NCBI GenBank assembly: GCA_020073305.1
Contig: JAIQFK010000007.1
Span: 124,001 to 188,000, forward strand
From: Terriglobia bacterium
GTDB taxonomy: Bacteria > Acidobacteriota > Terriglobia > Bryobacterales > Bryobacteraceae
Length of the DNA: 64,000 nt
Reading direction: 5' to 3'
The notes below the pieces were generated by a model. The model searched no databases and was not told the DNA's origin. It was given only the letters and a program-made list of their open reading frames with translations. Of the stretch, positions 9,316-18,172 are shown one piece after another. Numbering within the stretch: position 1 is the stretch's first letter; the number at the start of each line of letters is the position of its first letter. The position numbers and the translations under genes were made by a program.

Positions 9316-11532
9316 ATGCGCATCGTTGCTTTGTTCGTTCTCGCATGCGTGGCTTCGGCACAACAGTTGCCGCTAGTCACGACCGTGGAGCATCAGCCGC
9401 TGGCCGCGCAGGTATCCAGGCTGCTCGAAGCGCTCGTGTTTCTGGGTGAGCCGCTACCCGCCGAGGAAACGGCACAACTGAAGCAGTTCACGGGTGCGCC
9501 GGGCGACCGCGCGCAAGCGGCCGCTGAGATTCAAAAGATCCTGGACCGGCACTGCCTTGTGGGCGTGGAGATCAATCCGGAAAGCCGTGTGAAGGTGCAG
9601 GAGGGTCCGGCAAAAGCGGAACTGATCGAGCAGGGATGGCGCACGTTTCTGGTGAAGGTGATCAACCAGGCGGGGATCACGCCGGTGCTGGCGGCCGAAA
9701 GTCCGAACGCCGGCATGCTGGCGGGTAGCGAGGAGTGGAAGGTCTCGCGCCGCTGGCTCGACATTCGCATGTTCGACAAGCAGCCCATGCGGCCGCGGCT
9801 CTCAGGGCTGGAGGTGGAGTACCGTATCCTGCAACTCTACTCGCGCGATGCCGGCAAGCGCGAGGCGCGCCTGGAGTTCAACGTGGGCCAGGGGACGCAA
9901 GACTTGGGATTCCGCAGCCAGGTGGATCTTCTTTTCACGGCCAGACCGGCGACGAAGGTCACGCTGCGCGTCTTCGATTCCGATGACCGCCCGACCACGG
10001 CGTCGTTTCTGGTGCGCGACACCGAGAATCGCGTGTACCCGTCGCAGGCCAAACGGCTGGCGCCGGATCTGGCGTTTCAGCCTCAGGTTTACCGCGCGAA
10101 CGGAGACTCTCTGCTATTGCCGCCCGGCGACTATACGGTGGAGTACACGCGCGGCCCGGAGTATCGAAAAAAGATGCAGCGCATTCACGTCGGCGATCAG
10201 CCCATGGAACTCGCGTTCCGCCTGGAACGCTGGATCGATCCGGCGAAAACGGGCTGGTACTCGGGCGATCATCACATTCACGCCGCCGGCTGCGCGCATT
10301 ACGAAAAGCCCACGGAGGGCGTGTATCCGGCAGACATGATGCGCTACATCCTGGGTGAGGACCTCAAGGTGGGCAGCGTGCTGAGCTGGGGTCCGGGCTG
10401 GTATTTCCAGAAAACTTTCTTCGAGGGCAAGGACAATTCGCTTTCGACGAAAGAAAACCTGATGCGCTATGACGTCGAGGTCTCCGGATTTCCGTCGAGC
10501 CACACGGGCCACATCGTGCTCCTGGGACTCACAGAACAGGATTACCCGGGCGCCAAACGCATCGAAGACTGGCCAAGCTGGGGAATCCCGATTTTTCGCT
10601 GGGCCAAGAAGCAGAACGCGGTGGCCGGCTTCGCGCACTCCGGCTGGGGTCTGGCATTGAAGGAGGAAAAGCTGCCCACCGATGAGATTCCGCCGTTCGA
10701 CGGGATCGGCGCCAACGAGTTCATCGTAGGCGTGACGCAGAACCTGGTGGATTTCATCTCCACGGTGGACACGCCCTACGCCTACGAGTTGAACATCTGG
10801 TATCACACGCTGAATGTCGGTTACCGCACGCGCATCAGCGGCGAAACCGATTTCCCGTGCATCTATGGTGAACGCGTGGGACTGGGACGCAGTTATGTCC
10901 GGCAGCGCGACAAACACGACTACCGGGACTGGGCAGATGGTATTCGCGAGGGCCGCAATTATGTTTCGGACGGCATGAGCCATCTGCTGGAGTTCCGCGT
11001 CAACGGTACCGAAATGGGCGCAGGCGCCAGCGAGGTGCACCTGGCCGCGCCGGCGAGGGTGCACGTGACCGCGAACGTGGCGGCATTGCTGGGCGAAACG
11101 GCGGATGATAGCATCCGCAAGCTTTCTTACGATGAAAAGCCCTATTGGAATCTCGAGCGCGCGCGCATTGGAAACTCTCGCAGAGTCCCGTTGGAGTTGG
11201 TGGTAAACGGCGAGCCGGTTGCGCGGCAGGAGATCGAAGCGGATGGCGTTGAGCGGCCGGTGACGTTCAATTACAAGATCGACCGCAGCAGTTGGATTGC
11301 GCTGCGCATTCTGCCTTCCTCACATACGAATCCGATCTTCGTTCTGGTAAACGACAAACCGGTCCGCGCGTCGCGCAAAAGCGCCGAGTGGTGCCTGAAG
11401 GCGGTGGACCAGTGCTGGTCGCAAAAGAGCCCGCACATCCGCCTGGAAGAACGGGGCGAGGCCGAACGGGCGTACGCCGCGGCGCGGGAAGCTTACCGCC
11501 AGCGGTTGAACGAGACGGCCGCCTCGAACTAA
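9316..11532 (+). CDS. Secreted CehA/McbA-family metallohydrolase (PHP-like domain)
   Basis: A 738-residue exported protein. ATG 9316 starts a signal peptide (MRIVALFVLACVASAQQ); the much longer upstream frame overlaps the divergent gene and is not needed. The C-terminal half has the CehA/McbA layout related to PHP phosphoesterases: a metal-binding DHHIH motif in GWYSGDHHIHAAGC, then AGFAHSGWG and ETDFPC further on, likely metal ligands. The N-terminal half is beta-rich with no recognised domain. CehA and McbA hydrolyse carbaryl esters, but the natural substrate of this widespread acidobacterial branch is unknown. The stop overlaps the start of the next gene by one base (TAATG). Confidence 0.8.
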   Translation: MRIVALFVLACVASAQQLPLVTTVEHQPLAAQVSRLLEALVFLGEPLPAEETAQLKQFTGAPGDRAQAAAEIQKILDRHCLVGVEINPESRVKVQEGPAKAELIEQGWRTFLVKVINQAGITPVLAAESPNAGMLAGSEEWKVSRRWLDIRMFDKQPMRPRLSGLEVEYRILQLYSRDAGKREARLEFNVGQGTQDLGFRSQVDLLFTARPATKVTLRVFDSDDRPTTASFLVRDTENRVYPSQAKRLAPDLAFQPQVYRANGDSLLLPPGDYTVEYTRGPEYRKKMQRIHVGDQPMELAFRLERWIDPAKTGWYSGDHHIHAAGCAHYEKPTEGVYPADMMRYILGEDLKVGSVLSWGPGWYFQKTFFEGKDNSLSTKENLMRYDVEVSGFPSSHTGHIVLLGLTEQDYPGAKRIEDWPSWGIPIFRWAKKQNAVAGFAHSGWGLALKEEKLPTDEIPPFDGIGANEFIVGVTQNLVDFISTVDTPYAYELNIWYHTLNVGYRTRISGETDFPCIYGERVGLGRSYVRQRDKHDYRDWADGIREGRNYVSDGMSHLLEFRVNGTEMGAGASEVHLAAPARVHVTANVAALLGETADDSIRKLSYDEKPYWNLERARIGNSRRVPLELVVNGEPVARQEIEADGVERPVTFNYKIDRSSWIALRILPSSHTNPIFVLVNDKPVRASRKSAEWCLKAVDQCWSQKSPHIRLEERGEAERAYAAAREAYRQRLNETAASN

Positions 11533-12350
11533 TGCAACGCACGGTTGCGCTGGGTTGTGGACTGCCCGAGGTTTGCCGACTGGGGCTGGCATCGCGTGGC
11601 AACACGCATCTGAAACCTGCGGACGTCGAGCACGCCATCGAGCGAGGGGTCAATTACTTGAACTGGTGCGGGCATCCGGACGGCCTGAGCCGCGCCGTGG
11701 CCCGCATGGGGAGTGCTCGGAAGCAGGTGGTTGTGGCGGCGCAGTTCCAGTCGCGATCGGCGCGGGATGCGGAGCGTGAGTTTGCTTCCATGCTTGATGA
11801 ACTGAAGACCGGCTACGTCGACGTGCTGACGCTCTACTACGTCGAATCCGAAGCCGAGTGGGAGGAAATCACGGCGACAGGCGGAGTGTGGGAATACCTG
11901 GACGAACAAAAGCGGCGCGGATCCTTGAAGAGGATCGGACTCACCAGCCATCAGCGCGCGTTCGCAGCCCGGTGGACTCAATCGGGAAAGCTCGACCTGG
12001 TCATGATCCGCTACAACGCGGCGCATCGAGGGGCCCAACGCGACGTCTTTCCCGTGACGCAGCAAATGGGCATTCCGGTGGTGACCTTCACGGGCCTGCG
12101 CTGGAAAGCGCTGCTTGAGCGCACGCCGGACGACCCACCGGATTTTCTTCCACCGGTGGCAACCGAGTGCTACCGCTTCTGCCTCGCGCATCCGGCGGTT
12201 GCCGTAGCCCTGGCTGCGCCCGGGAATCGAAGCGAACTCGAACAGACACTCGCGCTGCTGGATGACTGGCGCCCGCCGGAGGAGCGCGCGCGGGAGAGCT
12301 TGCTCGCGCATGGGGAGCGCGTGCGAAGACATGCCGGCTCGTTCTGGTAA
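11532..12350 (+). CDS. Aldo/keto reductase family protein
   Basis: A 272-residue protein starting at the ATG that overlaps the upstream stop (TAATG). It matches the aldo/keto reductase TIM barrel: GCGLPEVCRLGLA near the start, GVNYLNWC at the position of the usual catalytic Asp strand, and the GYVDVLTLYYV strand typical of AKRs. The classical Asp/Tyr pair is not obvious (NYLNWC where DTA..Y is usual), so it may be an atypical or inactive member. Translational coupling to the secreted metallohydrolase suggests joint expression, though this product has no signal peptide and should be cytoplasmic. Confidence 0.75.
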   Translation: MQRTVALGCGLPEVCRLGLASRGNTHLKPADVEHAIERGVNYLNWCGHPDGLSRAVARMGSARKQVVVAAQFQSRSARDAEREFASMLDELKTGYVDVLTLYYVESEAEWEEITATGGVWEYLDEQKRRGSLKRIGLTSHQRAFAARWTQSGKLDLVMIRYNAAHRGAQRDVFPVTQQMGIPVVTFTGLRWKALLERTPDDPPDFLPPVATECYRFCLAHPAVAVALAAPGNRSELEQTLALLDDWRPPEERARESLLAHGERVRRHAGSFW

Positions 12351-12421
12351 GAAGTTTACGCGCGACCTTCCGCACGCAACAGCGCTGCAAAGCAGTTCAA
12401 TCGGCCACGCACTTTCCTGAT

Positions 12422-12430
12422 TGGTATAAT
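12422..12430 (+). promoter_or_regulatory. Extended -10 promoter element
   Basis: TGGTATAAT is a perfect TATAAT with the TGn extension, which makes a strong -35 unnecessary; no good -35 is seen 16-18 bases upstream. It would drive the DUF2203 gene with a leader of about 105 bases. Confidence 0.5.
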
Positions 12431-12543
12431 TCGAAATACTTCCATTGCGGTACACTTTCCTGGAACCGGCAGCCAAGCGAACTGATGCGCAGATGAGTAT
12501 ACGACAGACCAAGCTCGTGGAAGAGCGTTGAGACCCTGACGCG

Positions 12544-12984
12544 ATGGCGAGACGCTTCACTCTCCAGGAAGCTGAGAAGCTTCTGCCAGAGATCGAAAAA
12601 GACTTACGGGAAGCCATCTCGCTCAAATCCGAATTTGAAGCCGCGGAGCGCGAACTCCAGTCCATCGGCCAGCGCGTCATGATGCTGGGCGGCGTGCTGA
12701 TTAACCGCGAAGAGGTTCACGGTCACAGAGAGCGGCGTGACAGCAGCGCCGCGGGCTTGAAGGCAGCCATCGAAAGGATTCAGGCGTCGGGGTGCATTAT
12801 CAAGGACCTCGACATCGGGCTGGTGGACTTCACTACTCTTTTTCGCGGCGAAGAAGTATACCTCTGCTGGAAGCTCGGCGAACAGGGCATCCGCTTCTGG
12901 CACGGCACGCAAGAAGGATTCGCGGGACGCAGACCCATCGACGAAGAATTTCGCGCGCTGCACCGGGGAGATGCGGCGAACTAA
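12544..12984 (+). CDS. DUF2203 family protein
   Basis: A 146-residue cytoplasmic protein. The first about 85 residues are strongly helical (FTLQEAEKLLPEIEKDLREA) and the C-terminal part carries the family signature: KDLDIGLVDF, VYLCWKLGE, IRFWH and GRRPID. The function of DUF2203 is not established. It is monocistronic, with an extended -10 promoter element about 115 bases upstream and a short palindromic element directly after the stop. Confidence 0.88.
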   Translation: MARRFTLQEAEKLLPEIEKDLREAISLKSEFEAAERELQSIGQRVMMLGGVLINREEVHGHRERRDSSAAGLKAAIERIQASGCIIKDLDIGLVDFTTLFRGEEVYLCWKLGEQGIRFWHGTQEGFAGRRPIDEEFRALHRGDAAN

Positions 12985-12986
12985 CA

Positions 12987-13030
12987 ACGTAGCGCAGGCA
13001 TGCGGCAGTTTTTAGAAAAGACCTGCTACA
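12987..13030. repeat. Degenerate copy of palindromic repeat, between convergent genes
   Basis: Begins with GTAGCGCAGGC (12989-12999), the same core as the arm of the longer element at 32589-32697, and ends with CCTGCTACAA, a shortened version of the other arm. It lies exactly between the stops of the DUF2203 gene and the permease, so it may act as a bidirectional transcription terminator or be a dispersed REP-like unit. Confidence 0.5.
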
Positions 13031-14429
13031 ACTCGCTCCTGACTCCTGACTTCCCGGCAACTCCGAAATGGTAAACGGCCGCTCCCGCGGCAATCGTGGC
13101 GAGCGCCGTCAATGACGCCTTCGGCTGCCAAATGACTCCGTAGACAATCATGGCCGCGCCCACCAGAATGTAAGCTCCGGGGATCAGCGGAAAGACGAAG
13201 CTCACTGGCCGCATCTTCTGCCAGTGCGGATTGCGGCGGAACACAAACAGGCTGGCCACGGACATCACCGTGAAAAAGGTGAGGCTGAAACCGATGTAAA
13301 TGACAAGCTGCGGAAACGGGGTCAGGGTCATCAGCACGGAGCACACGCCCTGCGCAATAATCGCCGCTACCGGCGTGTGCCATTTGGGATGGACCGCGGC
13401 GGCGGCGCTGAAGAACGCGCGATTCTTCGCCATCGCGTAGTAAACGCGCGGGCCGATGGTCACCATGGCATTGACCGTGGACGTGATGGAGACCGCCATC
13501 AGCGCCGCGAACGTTCCTGCGATCTGTGTGCCAAACAAGTTGGATGCAGCCAATGACCCGATGGCGAGCACTCCCTTCATCTGTTCGAGCGGCGTCGAAT
13601 AGATGAAGATGAGATTTAGTCCAAGATATAGGGCGGTCACAACCGCCGTACCCGTCGCAAGCGCCAGAGGGAGCGTGCGCTCCGGCCGCTTCAGTTCCTC
13701 GGCGACGTACGTCGCTGCGTTCCAGCCGCTATATCCCACCATGACCCAGAGCAGACTAATCATGAACTGCACCGGAATCGACTCGGTGGACGTACGCACC
13801 GCGGGTTGCGAGAAATGTTCCCAACTTCCGTTGCCCGCTGCGAATCCGAAGACAATGAAGGAGGCGATGACGATCAACTTGGTTGCGGTGAGCACGTTCT
13901 GCACTCTGGCGGTGCGGCCCACGCCAAAACAGTTCAAAACGGTGAACGCCGCAATCAAGGCGGACGCCAGGAATTGGGCGCCTCCAAACCTGAACGAGAA
14001 CACTCCCGAACCGACACTGAACTGCGCGTTGGCCTGTTTGAACGCGGGAAAGAAATATCCCACATAATCCGCGAACGCGAGCGCGGCGGCCGCGATGGGC
14101 GCCGAAAAGCCCGCGAAAAACGAGACCCAGCCTGTCATGAAGCCCCACGTGGGTCCGAACGCGCGGGTGAGATAGACATATTCGCCGCCGGAGCTCGGGA
14201 AATTCATGCCCAGCTCGGAGTAGCTGAGAGCGCCGCATAGCGCGAAAACCGCGCCTACGAACCAGGCCAGCAGGATCAGTTTGGCGCTGCCCAAGTCGCC
14301 CGCCATGAAGCCGGTGGTGGCGAAGATGCCAGTCCCCACCATGTTCGAGACCACCAGAGCAGTGGCGCTGACGAAGCCGAGCTGGCGCAGAAGTCCGGTC
14401 GTTTTTGTGGAGTCGTTCTGGGTGGCCAC
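13026..14429 (-). CDS. APC-family amino acid permease
   Basis: A 467-residue inner-membrane transporter with about 12 hydrophobic helices. Helix 1 has the APC-superfamily substrate loop (ALVVSNMVGTGIFATTG), followed by the SSGGEYVY segment in helix 3 and a conserved EELKRPERTLP loop after helix 6, all typical of LAT/YjeM-like amino acid/polyamine permeases. The substrate cannot be deduced. The gene follows maf by 35 bases in the leftward DUF1684-maf-permease run and converges on the DUF2203 gene. Confidence 0.92.
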   Translation of the reverse strand: MATQNDSTKTTGLLRQLGFVSATALVVSNMVGTGIFATTGFMAGDLGSAKLILLAWFVGAVFALCGALSYSELGMNFPSSGGEYVYLTRAFGPTWGFMTGWVSFFAGFSAPIAAAALAFADYVGYFFPAFKQANAQFSVGSGVFSFRFGGAQFLASALIAAFTVLNCFGVGRTARVQNVLTATKLIVIASFIVFGFAAGNGSWEHFSQPAVRTSTESIPVQFMISLLWVMVGYSGWNAATYVAEELKRPERTLPLALATGTAVVTALYLGLNLIFIYSTPLEQMKGVLAIGSLAASNLFGTQIAGTFAALMAVSITSTVNAMVTIGPRVYYAMAKNRAFFSAAAAVHPKWHTPVAAIIAQGVCSVLMTLTPFPQLVIYIGFSLTFFTVMSVASLFVFRRNPHWQKMRPVSFVFPLIPGAYILVGAAMIVYGVIWQPKASLTALATIAAGAAVYHFGVAGKSGVRSEL

Positions 14430-14464
14430 GGGCCTCTCGTGGCCATTGTGTCACACGGGCGCCG

Positions 14465-15022
14465 CTACGGTCGCGCGGCCAACTCCGGCAGATATTTGGT
14501 GACCAGCTCGATCGGCAATCCCACAACGTTGGTGTAGGATCCGTTGATGCGCTCAATGAACTTCGACGCGATGCCCTGGATCGCGTAGGCTCCGGCCTTG
14601 TCCATGGGCTCGCCGCTCGCTACGTACTGTTCGATTTCTTCACGCGTGAGCGGCTTGAACCAAACGCGGGTGACGGCCTGGTCGTACAGCAGTTCCGCGC
14701 CGCGCCGGAGACAGATGCCGGTGACTACTTCGTGCTCGCGGCCCGCGAGGCATTCCAGCATGCGCTCCGCATCTGCGGGATCCCGTGGCTTACCGAGAAT
14801 TTCTCCGCCAATCACCACCACCGTGTCGGCGGCCAGAACGACATCGCCCACGCCTGCCTCAACCGCAGCCGCCTTCTGCTGCGCCACTCGCCGAATATAG
14901 TCTGCTACTGGTTCGCCCGCATGGACACTCTCATCCACGTGGGCAGGTTTCACAACGAACGGAATGCCTGCCTGCCGCAGAATCTCGCTGCGCCGTGGAG
15001 ACTGGGACGCCAGGATCAACAT
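14465..15022 (-). CDS. maf: Maf-like nucleoside triphosphate pyrophosphatase
   Basis: A 185-residue cytoplasmic enzyme expected to hydrolyse non-canonical or modified NTPs (dTTP/UTP or m7GTP in characterised Maf proteins). The start is the ATG at 15022, giving the canonical N terminus MLILASQSPRRSEIL. The SxSPRR phosphate-binding motif (6-11), the E..H segment near 31-34 and the LAADTVV catalytic Asp (about 66) are all present. Its ATG overlaps the TGA of the upstream DUF1684 gene by one base, so translation is probably coupled. Confidence 0.93.
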   Translation of the reverse strand: MLILASQSPRRSEILRQAGIPFVVKPAHVDESVHAGEPVADYIRRVAQQKAAAVEAGVGDVVLAADTVVVIGGEILGKPRDPADAERMLECLAGREHEVVTGICLRRGAELLYDQAVTRVWFKPLTREEIEQYVASGEPMDKAGAYAIQGIASKFIERINGSYTNVVGLPIELVTKYLPELAARP

Positions 15023-15921
15023 CACTTGGCCGGATGCTCGTGAGTCAGTTCTCCTGCCATGATTGACACTCGCAGGTGATTCTGCCGGGGCGGCAGCGGG
15101 CACGTGGCATAAGCTGTGAACGCGCAGGGCGGGTTCTGCGCTTGGTTGAAATCGAGAATCACCTTCCCGTCTTTGGGCAGGCCGGCATAAAGAAATCGAC
15201 CCGCGGGATAAGTCTGCTTGCCGCTGGTTGCGTCCTTGAACAGGAAGAACAGGTGGTCGCCTTCGAGCAGTGGTTCGAGGCGGCGTTCTTTTCCGTCCAA
15301 CGCAAACTCGGCGTACCCTGGGCTGGGATTTGGTTCCGTGTCGCCCAGCACGTTGAGAATGGGTATCATCTTCGGTTGTGGGTACGAGATGAATTTTGCC
15401 GTGATTCGATACGACTCCTTCACGGGAAACCAGCGCGCGCCCTCGAAATCGCGCCGCACCACGCTTGCGTTATCCCACAGCCGGATTCCGTAGCGGCTGC
15501 CGCGCTGAATCGCGATCATGCTCAGGCGCCCGAGTGTGATGCGATCCGGCTTGCCTGCGGAGTCCGGCTTCAAGGAAACCTCCGCCGAAATCGGCGCGCC
15601 GTTCAGCAGCAGGGGCACGCCGGGGTTCACGCGCAACCGGATCTTGCCATCATGAAAAATAAAACAGCCGGCATCTTCGGGCGCGGAGGACTCTGGCAGC
15701 ACCATCTCGTTTCTCAAACTCGTGCCAAAACAGTTGTCGCCGTCCTTCAGCCAGCAGAGGCCGGCGAGCGTCAGCCAGCCGTCATCTTGCTTGAGGCTCG
15801 CCTCGTAGTCTGCGCGCCATTTTCGGATCTCCTCGCGGTACGCGCGATCCGGGCTGTCGCTGGCAGCCAGCGCCAGCGCCATCAGCAGCCCACAAACGTG
15901 AAGGAAATTACGGATGCGCAC
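15022..15921 (-). CDS. DUF1684 exported protein
   Basis: A 299-residue protein with an N-terminal signal sequence (LLMALALAASDS region) and the DUF1684 signature: helical EIRKWRADYEASLK followed by DGWLTLAGLCWLKDG near the N terminus, then a beta-rich body and the C-terminal segment DFNQAQNPPCAFTAYATCP. Function of the family is unknown. It is first in a leftward run with maf (one-base overlap) and the permease, and diverges from the DUF721 gene across a gap of about 75 bases. Confidence 0.85.
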   Translation of the reverse strand: MRIRNFLHVCGLLMALALAASDSPDRAYREEIRKWRADYEASLKQDDGWLTLAGLCWLKDGDNCFGTSLRNEMVLPESSAPEDAGCFIFHDGKIRLRVNPGVPLLLNGAPISAEVSLKPDSAGKPDRITLGRLSMIAIQRGSRYGIRLWDNASVVRRDFEGARWFPVKESYRITAKFISYPQPKMIPILNVLGDTEPNPSPGYAEFALDGKERRLEPLLEGDHLFFLFKDATSGKQTYPAGRFLYAGLPKDGKVILDFNQAQNPPCAFTAYATCPLPPRQNHLRVSIMAGELTHEHPAK

Positions 15922-15970
15922 GCATGCATTCTTCCGGCGAAATTTGCCGACCAGTCTAGCACACGCCCCA

Positions 15971-15979
15971 TGTTAGAAT
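15971..15979 (+). promoter_or_regulatory. Extended -10 promoter upstream of DUF721-gatCA
   Basis: TGTTAGAAT has the TGn extension and a 5/6 match to TATAAT. Transcription would start near 15986-15990, favouring the ATG at 15997 over the in-frame ATG at 15970 and implying a very short leader. Confidence 0.45.
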
Positions 15980-15996
15980 GTCTCATTCCGGCCAAC

Positions 15997-16392
15997 ATGG
16001 AACGTGCCAGCAAGGTTCTTGGGAAATTGAACCTTCCCGAGGGAACCGTCACTCAGGAAGCTATGGTGTGCGCCGTGTGGGCCAACGCAGTGGGCAAAAA
16101 GATTGCCGCGCATTCCCGCGCCGTGAAGATGGTGCGCGCGCACCTCGTGGTCGAAGTGGAGGACGCCATCTGGCAGCGGCAACTGTTCGTGCTGCGGCGC
16201 CAGATCGGCGGAAAGATCGAGGAGTGCATCGGCGCCGGGATTGTTGAGGATATCGAATTCCGGGTGGCGCCAAGGCGGATCGGTCCGATGCGTGCGAAGC
16301 ACTCGATGGCGCAGGCCGATGATGCGGATGGCATCGCCGACCCGGTTCTCCGCAATCTCTATAAGGCTTCCCGCAAGAGGGGGCTGGCTTGA
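15997..16392 (+). CDS. DUF721/DciA-like protein
   Basis: A 131-residue protein with the DUF721 layout: N-terminal MERASKVLGKL, the central VCAVWANAVGKKIAAHSRAV, and the basic VEVEDAIWQRQLFVLRRQI segment, ending in a basic tail. DciA, a member of this family, loads the replicative helicase DnaB in many bacteria lacking DnaC, so a replication role is plausible but unproven here. Start choice: ATG 15997 fits the promoter; ATG 15970 in the same frame would add nine residues. Its TGA overlaps the TTG start of gatC by four bases. Confidence 0.75.
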   Translation: MERASKVLGKLNLPEGTVTQEAMVCAVWANAVGKKIAAHSRAVKMVRAHLVVEVEDAIWQRQLFVLRRQIGGKIEECIGAGIVEDIEFRVAPRRIGPMRAKHSMAQADDADGIADPVLRNLYKASRKRGLA

Positions 16393-16688
16393 AGATCACG
16401 GAAGAGGAAGTCCGCTACGTCTCCGATCTGGCCAACCTGAAACTCACCGAAGAAGAGGTGCGGAAATTTCAGGCGGACCTGGATGAGATTCTGGTCCACG
16501 TGGACCGGCTCAAGGAAATCGATACCTCCAACGTGGAGCCCATGGCGCAGGTGCTATATCAGGCCGAGGAGACCGCGACGCTGCGGCCCGATCGCGAGCG
16601 GCCTGGCCTGGGCAGCAAGCTGGCGCTGGCCAACGCGCCGCTCTCCGGTTCCGGCTATTTCAAAGTGCCTGAAGTGATCAAGCGCTGA
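16389..16688 (+). CDS. gatC: Aspartyl/glutamyl-tRNA amidotransferase subunit C
   Basis: A 99-residue GatC, which stabilises GatA and links it to GatB in the transamidation of misacylated Asp-tRNA(Asn) or Glu-tRNA(Gln). The N terminus KITEEEVRYVSDLANLKL and the middle segment DTSNVEPM match the family and length. It starts with TTG at 16389, overlapping the preceding TGA (TTGA), which indicates translational coupling. gatA follows after 7 bases; gatB is not in the window. Confidence 0.95.
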   Translation: MKITEEEVRYVSDLANLKLTEEEVRKFQADLDEILVHVDRLKEIDTSNVEPMAQVLYQAEETATLRPDRERPGLGSKLALANAPLSGSGYFKVPEVIKR

Positions 16689-16695
16689 CAATCCG

Positions 16696-18138
16696 ATGGA
16701 TATTCCTTCGTTGACCATCGATCAAGTGCGGGACGGCTTGCGCACACGCCAGTTCAGCAGCGTCGAGTTGACTAGCGCCGCCCTGAAGTTTGCGCGCGAA
16801 GAGAATCCCAAGACCAACGCGTATTTAACTTTCGCCGAAGATCGCGCGCTCGAAGCCGCGAAGAGCGTGGACGAAAAACTTGCGCGCGGCGAGGATCCGG
16901 GGCCGCTCGCGGGCGTACCCGTGGCGGTGAAGGACGTGATCGTCACCAAGGGATTGCGCACCACCTGCGGCTCGAGACTGCTGGCCAATTTCATCCCGCC
17001 CTATGACGCCACGGCGATCCAGCGCCTGGAGGCGGCGGGCGGCGTCATTCTGGGCAAGACCAATTGCGACGAGTTCGCCATGGGCTCGTCGAATGAGAAT
17101 TCCGCCTTTGGGCCGGTGCGCAATCCGCACGCTCTCGACCGTGTGCCCGGGGGTTCAAGCGGCGGCTCGGCGGCGGCTGTGGCGCAGGGCACTGCGGTTG
17201 TGGCGCTGGGATCCGATACGGGTGGGTCGATCCGCCAGCCGGCATCGTTCTGCGGCGTGGTGGGTGTGACGCCCACTTATGGGCGCGTTTCACGATACGG
17301 CCTGACCGCATTCGCCAGTTCGCTCGATCACATTGGCCCGCTCGGGCGCAGCGTGCGCGATGCCGCGCTCTTGCTGCGCGTGATCGCCGGCCGCGACCCG
17401 CTCGACTCCACTTCCGCCGAAGCCCCCGTTCCGGACTATCTCGCACATCTCAATGGCGACGTAAAAGGCTTGAAGCTTGGCTTGCCTCGCGAGTATCTAA
17501 AAGACTTGACCAGCGAAACCGGCAACCTGATCGCGGGCGCTGTCGAAAAGCTGAAAGAGCTGGGATGCGAGGTCCGGGATATCAGCCTGCCGGCTACGGA
17601 TTACGCGATTGACTGCTATTACGTGATTGCCACGGCTGAGGCCAGCTCGAATCTGGCGCGTTACGACGGCGTACGCTATACGTTCCGCTCCAGCTTTTCC
17701 GGCACGCTCAGCGACATGTACCGAAACACACGCGGCGAGGGTTTTGGAGCCGAATGCAAACGCCGCATCATGCTGGGTACGTATGTGCTCAGCTCAGGTT
17801 ACTATGACGCGTATTACTTGAAAGCTCAGAAAGTGCGCGCGCTGATCGCTCGGGATTTCACGAAGGCATTTTCCGAAGTGGACGCCATCGTGGCGCCGGT
17901 TTCGCCCTTTCCGGCTTTCAAGATCGGCGAGAAGATCGATGATCCCATGGCCATGTATTTGTCCGACATCTACACCATCACCGGAGACCTGGCGGGAATT
18001 CCGTGCATGAGTGTGCCTTGTGGAACTACCGCCGAAGGACTTCCGGTCGGGATGCAAATCCTGACCAGGCATTTTGACGAGACCCGGATGTTCCGCCTGG
18101 CCGACGCGTTCGAACGTGCCGGCGGCGCAAACGGGTAG
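16696..18138 (+). CDS. gatA: Aspartyl/glutamyl-tRNA amidotransferase subunit A
   Basis: A 480-residue amidase-signature enzyme releasing ammonia from glutamine for the tRNA-dependent amidotransferase. The Ser-cisSer-Lys triad is visible: Lys79 in VAVKDVI, Ser154 in [13 protein letters not shown] and Ser178 in [10 protein letters not shown]. The length is typical. It is co-transcribed with the DUF721 gene and gatC and is followed by the superoxide dismutase gene after 34 bases. Confidence 0.97.
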   Translation: MDIPSLTIDQVRDGLRTRQFSSVELTSAALKFAREENPKTNAYLTFAEDRALEAAKSVDEKLARGEDPGPLAGVPVAVKDVIVTKGLRTTCGSRLLANFIPPYDATAIQRLEAAGGVILGKTNCDEFAMGSSNENSAFGPVRNPHALDRVPGGSSGGSAAAVAQGTAVVALGSDTGGSIRQPASFCGVVGVTPTYGRVSRYGLTAFASSLDHIGPLGRSVRDAALLLRVIAGRDPLDSTSAEAPVPDYLAHLNGDVKGLKLGLPREYLKDLTSETGNLIAGAVEKLKELGCEVRDISLPATDYAIDCYYVIATAEASSNLARYDGVRYTFRSSFSGTLSDMYRNTRGEGFGAECKRRIMLGTYVLSSGYYDAYYLKAQKVRALIARDFTKAFSEVDAIVAPVSPFPAFKIGEKIDDPMAMYLSDIYTITGDLAGIPCMSVPCGTTAEGLPVGMQILTRHFDETRMFRLADAFERAGGANG

Positions 18139-18160
18139 CGCCGCGAATCTGAACCTAATT

Positions 18161-18168
18161 AAAGGAGG
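18161..18168 (+). promoter_or_regulatory. Strong Shine-Dalgarno deciding the SOD start
   Basis: AAAGGAGG sits 4 bases before the ATG at 18173 and is among the strongest ribosome-binding sites in the window. It fixes the start although the frame is open further upstream into gatA. Confidence 0.8.
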
Positions 18169-18172
18169 CTAT

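Noticed and set aside
12493-12531. 12-residue ATG frame in the DUF2203 leader
   Set aside because: No ribosome-binding site, no run of regulatory codons and no attenuator-like hairpin; probably chance.
15076-15996. Long upstream extension of the DUF721 frame
   Set aside because: It runs antisense through DUF1684, and family length and the promoter-like sequence at 15971 place the start at 15997 (or 15970).
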